Below are positions 22,676 to 34,010 of a DNA stretch of 64,000 bases, piece by piece. How positions within the stretch are numbered: position 1 is the stretch's first letter; each line of letters starts with the position of its first letter. The stretch is from Rutidosis leptorrhynchoides (lineage: Eukaryota; Streptophyta; Magnoliopsida; Asterales; Asteraceae), in contig NC_092335.1 of NCBI RefSeq assembly GCF_046630445.1, forward strand, positions 632,948,001 to 633,012,000, written 5' to 3'. The notes beneath the pieces are model-generated. The model was not told the DNA's origin. It saw only the letters and a program-made list of their open reading frames with translations, and ran no database searches. Made by a program: the position numbers and the translations under genes.

Positions 22676-23060
22676 CCATTGTGTTAACCTTTTTCTATTT
22701 GGATTTTCACTACTCTTTTGATTATTATTGTTGCAAGGGACTATTGGTAAAGCCAATTGAGTGTTATTATTGGTAAGGAATAGTGATAGCGGAATGTATC
22801 AAACCCATCTTCCAACGAAATAATTCAATATCTTTTTGCAATCCCTCCGAGAAATAGGCTAATTGCGTGCGCTAATATCCTATCCACCTTGTTAAGTAAT
22901 TGTTCAAATTCATCGTGGTGACGTAATTAGCAATGTGTGATGTGTTAGTAGCCCCCCAAAAATTGTTTTTAGACATTCAAGCATCGTGGTAAAAAAACAT
23001 TAATAATGGTTAATATGGATAACAAACCCTGTGATATTTGATGTTAAACCTACACCAAAA
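22676..23060 (-). pseudogene. Chromovirus gag remnant
   Basis: On the minus strand the pieces FEQLLNKVDRI and FLGGI match the capsid region of chromovirus Gag. Frame changes are frequent and no ORF is left. The N-terminal part is not found. Confidence 0.5.
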
Positions 23061-23814
23061 GGAGGAGTCGGAGGTTTTTTTTTCACTCTTCTCCTTGAAG
23101 AACACCTTGGATTGAGATAAAATGAGGAGTTTCTGAAAATAAGGGTGTTTTTCCTTGCTCGAGAAATAAATGCTGACTTCTTATAGCTTACTTATGTCAT
23201 GGGTGTTGCTTTGTTTACTTATGTATTCTTTATTCTTTGATCTTTCAAAAAAAAAAAAAAAAGACAGAGAGAGAGAAAAGTTTATGGAAGCAAAACGTTT
23301 ATCTAAGTTTTAAGTTTTAAGTTTTAAGTTCAAAGATGTGTTTCTCAAGTTTGTACAAGAACCTAATTCTTTGTTCTCACGAAGTATATACACTATGCAA
23401 AACGCATCACAATTCTTAAACCTTCCAAGGTGATAGATAATAATCATAATAAAACGAGTCCTGAATTATTATTCTCTTCTTAATTTTGCAAAGTTCATGA
23501 TTATGAACATTAAACCTGGAACTATACGGGTCATGAAGAGATTGCAAATTGTATCAAACCCTATTTTCTTGGTTTTTTAAAACGGTTTTATGGAACCCTT
23601 AGCGATACATAAATTGTATCACCAACATCTAAGCATGGGATTATATTAATCGTCTGTTTGTAGGGTAAGAAACGTTTATCTGAAAGATGGGCGGTGACGT
23701 CGTCATCAAATAAGAATGTTCTATAACATAGAGAAATAGAGAAATTCAAAGAAGTTTGAGTACATTAGGTCTTGCGATGTGAACAAAACAGAACATTAGC
23801 GATGTAAATCCTAT
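23061..23814. other. Intergenic DNA with a possible LINE tail
   Basis: A run of 16 A at 23247-23262, preceded by a T-rich non-coding stretch, resembles a LINE 3' end, but no coding part is attached. A small repeat of taagtttt lies at 23309-23330. Nothing else was recognised. Confidence 0.4.
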
Positions 23815-26800
23815 TAGATCAACCTTGATAAACAAAATAGAGGAAACTAACCGCGAGTTTTTTTAGGGACTTTTTTTAATTTTAAGTGGAAAGGAATGAG
23901 AATGAATGAATAATGATAGAAAGGAATGTAATATAAAATATGTTATGTGTATTCTCGGGAACTAAAACATAGAAAATGAAACTAATGTTAACCTAAAATT
24001 TCAAAATATAATCCTAGAAAACAACTTTTATATATTATAGTTTGTAAGCTTAAACACAAAACTTGGTTACAAAACTTGGTTCCTAGAACCCGATTAAGTT
24101 CCTGGAACCTAGTGGAAAAAACACACAAAAACAAAAAAAATGTTAACCTAAAATTTCAAAATATAATCCTTGAAAACAACTTTAAAACCATACTTATGTT
24201 TTTAATTAATTTCAATATATAAAATCCCCTGAGTGTGTGTCTTAGCAACTTAAACTTTATATATGTTAATAACATGTAGATTATGAAAATCCCCTAACTT
24301 AATACATTTTATATTTTATATATTATAGTTTGTAAGCTTAAACACAAAACTTGGTTCCTAAAACCCAAAAACACACAAAACAAATACAAATGTTAACCTA
24401 AAATTTCAAAATATAATCCTTGAAAACAACTTTAAAACCATACTTACCTTTTTAATTAATTTCAATATCTAAAATCCCCTGAGTGTTTCTCAGCAAACTT
24501 AATACATTTTATATTATTAATTTCAATATCTATTATTAACTTGTGTTAATAATATAAAAATCCCCTAACTTAATACATTTTATATTTTATATATTATAGT
24601 TTGTAAGCTTAAGCTCAAAACTTCTTCCTGGAACCCGATTCAAGTTGAAACCTAGTAGAAAAAACACACAAAAACAAATGTTAACCTAAAATTTCAAAAT
24701 ATAATCCTTTAAAACAACTTTAAAACCATACTTATGTTTTTAATTAATTTCAATATACAAAATCCCCTGAGTGTGTCTTACCACCTTAAACTAAACTTGT
24801 GTTAATAACATGTAGATTATGAAAATCCCCTAACTTAATACATTTTATATCTTATATATTATAGTTTGTAAGCTTAAACACAAAACTTGGTTCCTAAGTT
24901 GAAGTTCTTGGAATCTAGTGGAAAAATCACACAAAACAAATACAAATGTTAACCTAAAATTTCAATTGAAAACAACTTTAAAAACATACTTACCTTTTTA
25001 ATTAATTTCTTTCAATATGAGTGTCATATTGTCTTAGCACCTTAAACTAAACTTGTGTTAATAACATGTAGATTATGAAAATCCCTAACTTAATACATTA
25101 TATATTTTATATATTATAGTTTGTAAGCTTAAACACAAAACTTGGTTCCTGGAACCCATTGAAGTTAAAGTTCCTGGAACCTAGTGGAAAAAACACACAA
25201 AACAAATCCAAATGTTAACCTAAAATTTCAAAATATAATCCTTGAAAACAACTTTAAACCATACTTACGTTTTTAATTAATTTCAATATCTAAAATCCCC
25301 TGAGTTGAAAATCCCCTAACTTAATACATTTTATATTTTATATATTATAGTTTGTAAGCTTAACCTCAAAACTTGGTTCCTGGAACCATTCAAGTTGAAG
25401 TTTAATTCATGGTGGAAAAAACACACAAAAACAAATGTTAACCTAAAATTTCAAAATATAATCCTTGAAAACAACTTTAAAACCATACTTATGTTTTTAA
25501 TTAATTTCAATATATAAAATCCCCTACACCACCTTAACATGTAGATTATGAAAATCCCATTTTATATTTTATAGTTTGTAAGCTTAAACACAAAACTTGG
25601 TTCCTAGAACCCGATTAAGTTCAACCTAGTGGAAAAAACACACAAAAATAAAAACAAATGTTAACCTAAAATTTCAAAATATAATCCTTGAAAACAACTT
25701 TAAAACCATACTTATGTTTTTAATTAATTTCAATATATAAAATCCCGTGAGTGTGTGTCTTAGCACCTTAAACTTGTGTTAATAACATGTAGATTATGAA
25801 AATCCCCTAACTTAATACATTTTATATTTTATATATTATAGTTTGTAAGCTTAAACACAAAACTTTGTTCCTAGAACCCAAAAACACACAAAACAAATAC
25901 AAATGTTAACCATAAATTTCAAAATATAATCCTTAAAAACAACTTTAAAACCATACTTACCTTTATAATTAATTTCAATATCTAAAATCCCGTGAGTGCT
26001 TCTCAACAAACTTAATACATTTTATATTATTAATTTCAATATCTATTATTAACTTGTGTTAATAATATAAAAATCCCCTAACTTAATACATTTTATATTT
26101 TATATATTATAGTTTGTAAGCTTAAACACAAAACTTGGTTCCTAAGTTGAAGTTCTTGGAACCTAGTGGAAAAAACACACAAAATAAATACAATGTTAAC
26201 CTAAAATTTCAATTGAAAACAACTTTAAAACCATACTTACCTTTTTAATTAATTTCAATATGAGTGTGTCTTAGCACCTTAAACTAAACTTGTTATGATT
26301 ATGAAAATCCCCTAACTTAATACATTTTATATTTTATATATTATAGGTTGTAAGCTTTGGTTCCTGGAACCCGATTGAAGAAGTTGAGTTCCTGGAACCT
26401 AGTGGAAAAAACACACAAAACAAACAAATACAAATGTTAACCTAAAATTTCAAAATATAATCCTTGAAAACAACTTTAAAACCATACTTACCTTTTTAAT
26501 TAATTTCAATATCTAAAATCCCCTTCAGTGTTTAGTGTTTCTCAGCAAACTTGTGTTAATAATATGAAAATCCCCTAACTTAATACATTTTATATTTTAT
26601 ATATTATAGTTTGTAAGCTTAAACACAAAACTTGGTTCCTGAAACCGATTGAAGTTGAAGTTCCTGGAACCTAATGGAAAAAACACCTAAAACAAAATGT
26701 TAACCTAAAATTTCAAAATATAATCCTTACAAGCAACTTTAAAAACTTTAAAACCATATTTACATTTTTAATTAATTTCAATATCTAAAATCCCATAACA

Positions 26801-27141
26801 AATAAATCAATCCTCAGTGTGTCTCAGCACCTTAAACATGTGTTAATAACATGTTGAAAATCCCCTAACTTAATACATTTTATATTTTATATATTATAGT
26901 TTGCAAGCTTAAACAATTAATAACATTTATGACTCACTCGTTTTTATAATAAAATCAACACAAAACTTGGTTTGTGTGATTGAAGTTGAAGTTCCTGGAA
27001 CCGGGTGGAAAAAACACACAAAACAAATGTTAACCTAAAATTTCAAAATAAAATATAATCCTTGAAAATAATTTTTAAACCATAGTTATGTTTTTAATTA
27101 ATTTCAATATCTAAAATCCCATAACAAATCAATCAATCAAT
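23815..27141. repeat. AT-rich tandem array, copy B
   Basis: This is the same orientation and unit order as bases 1-3334. By eye there are about a dozen differences in 3.3 kb, including an 8-bp loss near 25570 and single-base changes near 24259, 25099, 25865, 25911 and 26764, so identity is above 99%. Copy B stops after an aatcaatcaatc run, while copy A continues with further units. Confidence 0.95.
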
Positions 27142-27384
27142 CTAATCCTTGAATGCTTCCACCTATAATGAAAACAACTCAAGCCCCAAAAACAAACCCA
27201 TATTGAAAGATAAAAAAAAGAATAAAGGCAAAGAGAGATGAACATAATCGAACTCGGGACGCATTAGTAAATGGCAAACAACAAAACCATCCAAGCTAAG
27301 CACACTTTAATCCAATACATTATATATTGTATCTAATAAAGGTGTTTAAAATCAATTGCAATTTTATTGTTCATCAACTTCTAA
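27142..27384. other. Flank of array copy B
   Basis: Non-coding. A stretch reading tcgaactcgggacgcattag is vaguely like the B-box region of tRNA-derived repeats, but no cloverleaf could be drawn. Confidence 0.3.
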
Positions 27385-27642
27385 TTGAATATATATACAA
27401 TGTGTTTATTTCATAACACTTTCTTACAAAATAACATCATTCAAAACTCACACTTACACATTATTTGTAACTATTTACACACTAGATCTACAAGTAGTCC
27501 AGAAAATGATGAACTTGTCAATTTATCGGCAAACACCGGTTACACTTCGTCCAAAAAAATGATCAAACAAGAACGTGAAAAAAGCCCTCTATTAGTTAGA
27601 TCATCATCAATCAAGGCAAAGAAGTCTCTTCTACTTGAGTAG
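27385..27642 (+). pseudogene. Orphan exon-like ORF, 85 codons
   Basis: No family was recognised. The last 52 codons (from about 27486) look coding: SSPENDELVNLSAN, then KKMIKQEREKSPLLVRSSS and a lysine-rich end. A good splice acceptor (ttacacactag) precedes it. The N-terminal part of the ORF looks like translated intron. It may be the terminal exon of a gene whose upstream exons were lost or displaced, because the AT-rich array lies directly upstream. Confidence 0.3.
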
Positions 27643-28400
27643 AAGCTTAGTGATCGTCGTTTTTGTTATTTTATTTTCTTTTATCAAAGTTTTTGGATTG
27701 CTTTGTTTTTGGAATTTATGGCATTGTGTTTTGTTTTTCATATAAACAATCATTATCACTTAGTATCTTTATTTCAATGATCATTTTATTGGATGTTTAT
27801 TTGAATTATAACTTTGGATGTTTTATTTGATAATTTTCTATGAGAAGCATAACTTTACCATTGTTTTGAACTTATATTAGTACATGCTAACCTATGTTAC
27901 ATATAATTTGTGCTATCTACTTTCTTCTAATAATCAAATCCATAGTTATTACTTTAGTTATATTCAAAAGTTCTAATGAACATAAACATATACGTAGCAT
28001 TTTTCATTTATGTAATAAGTTACAAATATTACTCATTTGAGTAATTTTAAATAAATATTGGTTTTTTTTTTCATAATTTTTAACCCGTCATTCAAATACA
28101 AATTGAGGCCAATATCGTTTTTGATTAATACAAGTTTCCTAGGCCCAACTTAGGTAATTTATTTATTTTTATAATTGTTACACTATTACCAAGGTTTAGT
28201 GTGTTAAACACGCTATTAGAAATTATAGAAGTAAAAATCTAATCTTCTTCAACCTTTCATCTTTTGCTATCCAAAACATCTACCTACCGTAATGTAAGTA
28301 TCCTTTCTTCTATACTCTTTTAATTTTTGTTTGTGTAAACTTAAATCTTATACATGATGTCATCTTTAAATAAAGTTTGATTGTAACCTATAATCGCTTA
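27643..28400. other. Intergenic DNA, nothing recognised
   Basis: Very AT-rich. It could be the 3' flank of the orphan exon and the 5' flank of the B3 pseudogene, which the Tat element separates. No ORF was seen. Confidence 0.4.
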
Positions 28401-28405
28401 TACGT

Positions 28406-29017
28406 TGTTGGTACGATTTTCCGTGTAGCGACTCTAAGGTCCGAGTACAAGACAATAGCTAGTTAGCGTGGAGCGTATGATGCCGACTCATGTTTGCCCT
28501 CGAGAAATAATCTCTGCAGACCCGGAACACGGATAAGGGATCTGTGGGGTGGCCTCAATCAGTCTGAGGATCAATTTGTAATTGATCCGTCTAGCGTATT
28601 GTTTCTAAGCGGCTAATGTGCGTTTAGAGTGAGAAATAACTGTGTGAGAGAGAAAGTGTACTTCTCTCTGACTGAAGTTCAGATGTGAAATGTGGTGACC
28701 CAGGGGGTCTATTTAAAGGCGTAGAATGTCCGAAATTCTCGGGATACACGTGTCAATCGCTGAGTAGTTCTGTTACGTGAAGTATCCGGAAGGTCGGTGG
28801 CGTGTGCTGACGTGGCTGCATGTCACTCACGCACTTAGTAAAAGGGCTTAAGCATAGAAGCTGTCTGCAGGGCTTACGCATGATGCTCGGCGGCCTGCTG
28901 TACGCTGTGCGGCAAATACTGAAAATCGCCAGATTTTGTTATCTTTTGTGCTCTTTGATCCATTTTTCTGTATAAAAATGGTGTTTTTATGCGTGTATCC
29001 CCTAGGATACACCATTA
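28406..29017 (-). mobile_element. 3' LTR of the Tat-type element
   Basis: It aligns end to end with 38993-39604 at the same length. Near its right end is an 8-bp inverted repeat, GTGTATCC and GGATACAC, separated by four bases. The purine tract TTGGGGGACT (minus strand) directly adjoins it. Confidence 0.92.
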
Positions 29018-29247
29018 AGTCCCCCAATTTAATGTCTTTATTTTTGCAAAAAATAAAGTCATTAAACTAAAAAATAAATGATGACTTTTTCCTCGCTACT
29101 TTTTGATCATTGTCTGCAAAAAGTACCCTTTTCGAATTTTGAAATTTACTTTTCAGTTGAATTTATTTTTCCCGCATATTTACTCATCTAACACGTGGCA
29201 TCATATCATTCATACGATTAACCGCCAACTGTTCATCTTCCACTCGC

Positions 29248-29255
29248 TATTTAAG
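29248..29255 (+). promoter_or_regulatory. TATA-like box of the antisense gene
   Basis: TATTTAAG, followed by a CT-rich leader and an ATG at 29356, about 105 bp downstream. This fits an independent plus-strand promoter inside the element. Confidence 0.45.
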
Positions 29256-30043
29256 ATTCAGATTTTTCTATTTTGCATTTACTTCTTCCCGAATTAACTT
29301 CTCTTCATCTACCTTAAATCCTTTATTAAGAATTCCTTTCTTAAATACCCAATCAATGGCTATCTATAACGTTAAAGATATTCCGAGCAGAATTTCATCA
29401 ATCTATCTCGATCGTGTCAGAATCGCATTTCCTAAATTTTTTGGTGCCGACGCTGTTCTTCCAGGCCCTCATGATCGTGCATCTCATCCCCCTTCTGGGA
29501 AAGTGGCTATTTATGGTTGTGCTTTATATTTTTCTCATCTTCGTGTTCCTTTTACAAAATTTTACTTAGACGTTTGTTGTTTCTATGGCGTTAGTGTTGG
29601 GCAATTTGAGCCTATGTCTATTCGCAAAATTATCCTTTATGAGATGTACTGCCACACTTGAGCTATTACTCCTTCTCTACGCCTATTTTGTCAAATTGCG
29701 ACAATAAAGTCGTATGATAAAGGATGGTTCTGCATTACTCTGGATGGATTTCTGCTTAACTCTGGTGATTCACTAGAGGATTGGCATAGTACCTTTTTCT
29801 TTATTAATAGTGACATTATCCCTAAGGATTGTTTGAAAGCCCGTTACTGGCGTACATCACTTGATCCTCCTAAGATTACACATCCAAGGATTAATGGTGA
29901 TGAACGAAAGATAGTAAACATGATGAAAAAGGAAAGAATTCCAAACCGTCGATATCCAGAGCATATGCTTTCTTTATGTTCCCTTAACGTTGAATGGGAT
30001 GAAGCAACTCGTGGTTATGTTATGGTCATGATAAAGAACAAAG

Positions 30044-30126
30044 GTATATTCTGATGATAAATTATAGCTTGCTCTCTAAGTTGTATTTTGTGTTTAATAA
30101 CTATTATTTTTTTTTTGTTCTTTCAG
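30044..30126 (+). other. Intron in the antisense ORF
   Basis: Donor AAAG|GTATAT and acceptor with a T-rich tract, TTCTTTCAG|CA. Removal joins phase-1 codons and keeps the frame open, so this is a real spliceosomal intron. Confidence 0.75.
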
Positions 30127-33065
30127 CAATTACTCCGCTCACCGCCTTGTGTCATATAAAGTTTGATGATCTACAATTTGTTTCTGAAAAAATGGTTGAT
30201 GAGGTTCTTGAAAAAATATTATGTGAAAACGAGCTTGTCGATGATGCTGCTTTAACCCGATCAAATTCGAGAAAACGTCGTGCTACTGGTAATCTTTCTT
30301 TTGAATCAATAGCAGAAGAAAATCTTTTTTGCTTTTTCCATATGCCTAGCAATGGTGGCTATTATAATGTTGACCGTGATAAATATCCAATATTGAATTG
30401 TGATTCATCCTATTTGGATTGGAAAAACTTTTTGAATAACAACTGTTATTTTAATTCAGCCATGGCATCTGAAGAAGAAGCGTAGAGAAGGCTTGCTCTT
30501 CCGCCCCCCGCTGAGCGTAGCACGATAGAGGAAAGTAGTTCACAAATTAGCCTCCCTAATTTGGATATAACTGGTGTGTCTGCTATACTTGCTCGTCCCC
30601 CAAACGATTATACTAATTTCATGAAATACCTTGAAGCAATAGTGTCTCCATCCCTTGTTAAATATTTTGAAATTTTTTCTGATGGTGATGCTCGTAAATC
30701 TAAAGCTCAAGGCATAATCTGGAATATTGCTTCAGAATTTGACAATTTGAAACGTTTGGATGGTGTTGTTGCTACTAAGAATGTTGTTGAAGCTCGCTAT
30801 GTTGAAATGGCAACAAAGGAAAAATGGTATCTTCATAAGATTGAAACATTGACTCAATGTGAAACAGTATTAAAGGAACAACTGGAGGTAAGTAAGGGTG
30901 AAACCAGGCGACTTATTGCACGCGTGCCAAAGATTGTAAAAAATGCTTTTGTGTAACAACCCTGCTTTTTCCGTCACTTCTGTTAACTGTCCGTTAGTTG
31001 ATTTAACGGTGATTATTTGACTTTTTATGTGTTTAAGTGTATTAAATGCATACGTGATCCTTGGAAGGCTATTTGAATTAATATGGGTTAATATTAATCG
31101 ATAAATAAATTTCGGATAAAGAAATACGATGGAAACGTTACGGTTTGAATAACTGCAAAAACTGCTTTTCGAGCAACGAAACGCTCGGGTTTATTTTAAT
31201 AATTATTTTAATAATTATTAACTTTTTAGAAAATATTTAATTTATTGGGTTTTAATAAATTAAACGTTTGGTTGCGTTTTAACGATCGGTTTAGCGTTCC
31301 GGGCCTTCGGTACGTTTTAAACGACACTTGAAACGAACCACACTTTGTGAACAAGCAAGTCGAAACATAATATAAATCACTTTTAATAATTATTTGATGT
31401 AATTATTATGTTTTAAAAATACTTTCAATTTATTAGAATTTTTATAGATTAAAAACACGAGAAATTAACGTTTAGCATTCGGTTTGCGTTTCGGTTGACG
31501 ACACCTATCGGGCTGCACATAGAATGAACCAAATAGTTAATTTAGCCCATGGGACACCCCTAAAGGGTCATATGGCCGAAAATTAACCTCACCCCACCAA
31601 ATTGGATTAGTTGGCCCTTTTATTATGTTGGTTAGTAGTGTTTGGCCTTAGCTATTTAAGGAAAACTTATAACATTGCATATTATTCTTCCCCAACCCTA
31701 TTAGGTCGACTAAAAACTCCCTCCCTAGCCTCTTTTGATCATCGACTTCAACACAACACAACACCATCAAAAATTGATCATTAGATAAAACCTCGATCAC
31801 GAAAGTTGCAATTCACATCGATAGCTACGCGTTGGTATAAACGATTTGTTGATCAAAGGTATATTCACATGAACCCTAATTTCTAAAAATATGATTTTTA
31901 TGTAGTTTGATAGTGTAAGTTGTCAGTTGCTCAAGTCTATACGCGTTATTGTTGATTGGTGTCGTTAATTTGATCGTTTGATGCATTTAGGGTTAAAACA
32001 GAATTTGATCCTTGTGTGTACAGAAAATTGACTTTGCTAAATGTTAATTATTATGATGTAATTAGAATCCTCATGAAAAACTATTGATTTTAGGCTTTGG
32101 AATCGCTTGATTTCGTTTCCGTATGATCAAGTTATGTCCATTTGGATTAACGTTGTGCTTTTGTTGCTTGATCAGAAATCTGGTATTGATAGGTCACGAA
32201 TTGGATTGTGAATTTATTATCATTGGATAGATAATTCAAAAATACTCAGTTTACACTAGGATATCATGGCATTTGCTTGAGTATAACTTGTGATATGCTT
32301 AATTGATTGAAAACGTTGATTTTTCCAGCACATGCATGAAAACAGGCTTATATGCTAAAATGTGTTGATTTCTGTGATGAGAGTTTTGCATATCTGAAAT
32401 GTACACAAAAAGTAATTCACTTTTCATGCAGATATCATGGTCTAATTGTATCTAGATCTTCGGTTAATTGCATGCGAAAGTGACTAGCTAAACTAGGATC
32501 GTAACAGCAACTTGCTCTCTGTTTTGTACTCTGTGGATTATTTTTTGTGAATTAGCATGAATGATTCTGGAATATGAATCTTTGCATGATATGTGATATA
32601 TTTTTAGTTTGTTGCAACCTGTGAAACCTTATTCATTGTGCACACTAGGGGCATAGTTTTGGTGATTTCTGAAATGAGTTGAAAACTGAACATCCAACTT
32701 GATCGAATAAACTGTATAAATTGGCTAAACCAAAGTTGCTCGTTTTTGGATATATGATAGTGTGACTTATCCTTGAACCATGGCCACTAACCTAGGTTGA
32801 TTTTTATGTTCCTAGCTCCGGTTATAGCCAATACGAAATCAGTGCGCGGTCAGAAATTGGTTTGGCAAACCATAAATGTACCCCTTCTGATTCCTGACCT
32901 ATAGACATCGTATGAGGCCCTGGCCGGACTTTTTAGAATCTATTTTGAGTCTAATTAAGATCTGGAGTTTTCCATGTTATCATGAATTTTGTGCTATGTG
33001 GTATTAAGCATTGTTTGTAGCATGTACATGAATGTTATGCATAACGATAATCTATGATCGCATAA

Positions 33066-33240
33066 TTGACCATTTATGATCTAAAATGTGATGTTTGACT
33101 TAGGTTTGACATGTTGACCAACTTTTGACATGAACCTACTGATGTTGACTTTAGTTGACTACTTTGACCAAGTTTGACTTTTGGTTTGACTTTGGTTGAC
33201 TCTGTTTGACTTTCATGAACTAGTTGAGTGTATGTTGACT
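33066..33240. promoter_or_regulatory. Cluster of TTGAC (W-box core) motifs
   Basis: Thirteen TTGAC occurrences were counted on the plus strand within 175 bp, eleven of them TTGACC or TTGACT, the W-box recognised by WRKY factors. The cluster lies inside the solo LTR. A regulatory role is inferred, because a simple repeat could also give this pattern. Confidence 0.5.
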
Positions 33241-33883
33241 TTTACTTTGAAACGCGTTGAGTCGAGCAATAAGACAACTTATCCTATGAAACCACACTTT
33301 TTTAAAACATATATGTTGACCAACCTAAATACGTATACTTAGGTTGCACTTCTCGGTACTAGACCGCACAAGTTAATTATCTACTTTTTCACTCAAGAGG
33401 TATCCTAAGGTGAGTCTACAGTCCCACTTTTTACATGTTTTCAGGGATGAGAATACACGCTGTTGTACTTACATTTTCAAATGCTTTTATGTTGACAGGA
33501 GTACTTATTATACATATTGAGTTTTGTTCACAAAGCCCCTAGCTTGAATACTTTTAATACCTTCTGGTAAGCACAATTTAGATGGACGGATCCGTTAGGT
33601 TAGACAAACTTTGCCCAAACAATATTAACCGTGGCGCATTTACTTTGAACATTAGATACGCTCTAACAAGTGTATAACATTTTTATGGGGTAAAGGGAGT
33701 GTAGTGGATTCTATACTCTGGTAATTGCTAGTATTCAGGTGCTCATAGATTATGTAAACGTTTCGCAACTTGGAGTTGTACTTGTAAAATCTCGTGGTCA
33801 ATGAACTTAAACCATTTTCTGAATACTGTTTTTTTCAGATACTATACTACATTATTTAAAACTGTGGTATAAACAAGAGAGAT

Positions 33884-34010
33884 AAAACTTGACATGGTAT
33901 TGTCTATGAACATTTAAAACTTGACATGGTATTGTCTATGAATATCTGAACTTAACATAATAGTGTCTACAAACATTTGAAACAGGACACAGTATTCTCT
34001 ATAAACTTTA
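33884..34010. repeat. Four tandem units of about 31-35 bp
   Basis: Units of the type aacttgacatggtattgtct start at about 33884 and 33915, followed by two diverged copies. The array lies inside the solo LTR. Confidence 0.75.

Larger units (their letters stand above)
16951..23060 (-). mobile_element. Degenerate chromovirus (Ty3/gypsy), split by later insertions
   Basis: Read on the minus strand, the pieces run in element order. Gag lies at about 22676-23050 (segments like FEQLLNKVDRI and AISLFLGGI), with its zinc-knuckle region at about 21960-22030. Protease starts at 21750-21916 and continues at about 18780-19010. RT is at 18427-18669, RNase H at 17927-18280, and integrase and C-terminus at about 16970-17700. 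Between the protease halves sits a LINE, and within gag sits a TRIM. The left LTR candidate starts at 16951; no right LTR was found. The clade looks Reina- or CRM-like from the motifs, but this was not tested. Confidence 0.75.

Noticed and set aside
1-27141. Array copies as LTRs of one giant element carrying the KEN gene
   Set aside because: No primer-binding site, polypurine tract or target duplication was found at the array borders, the left end is outside the window, and the arrays consist of internal tandem units. A segmental duplication is simpler.
27235-27310. tRNA gene or SINE
   Set aside because: A weak B-box-like phrase is present, but no A box at the right distance and no cloverleaf.
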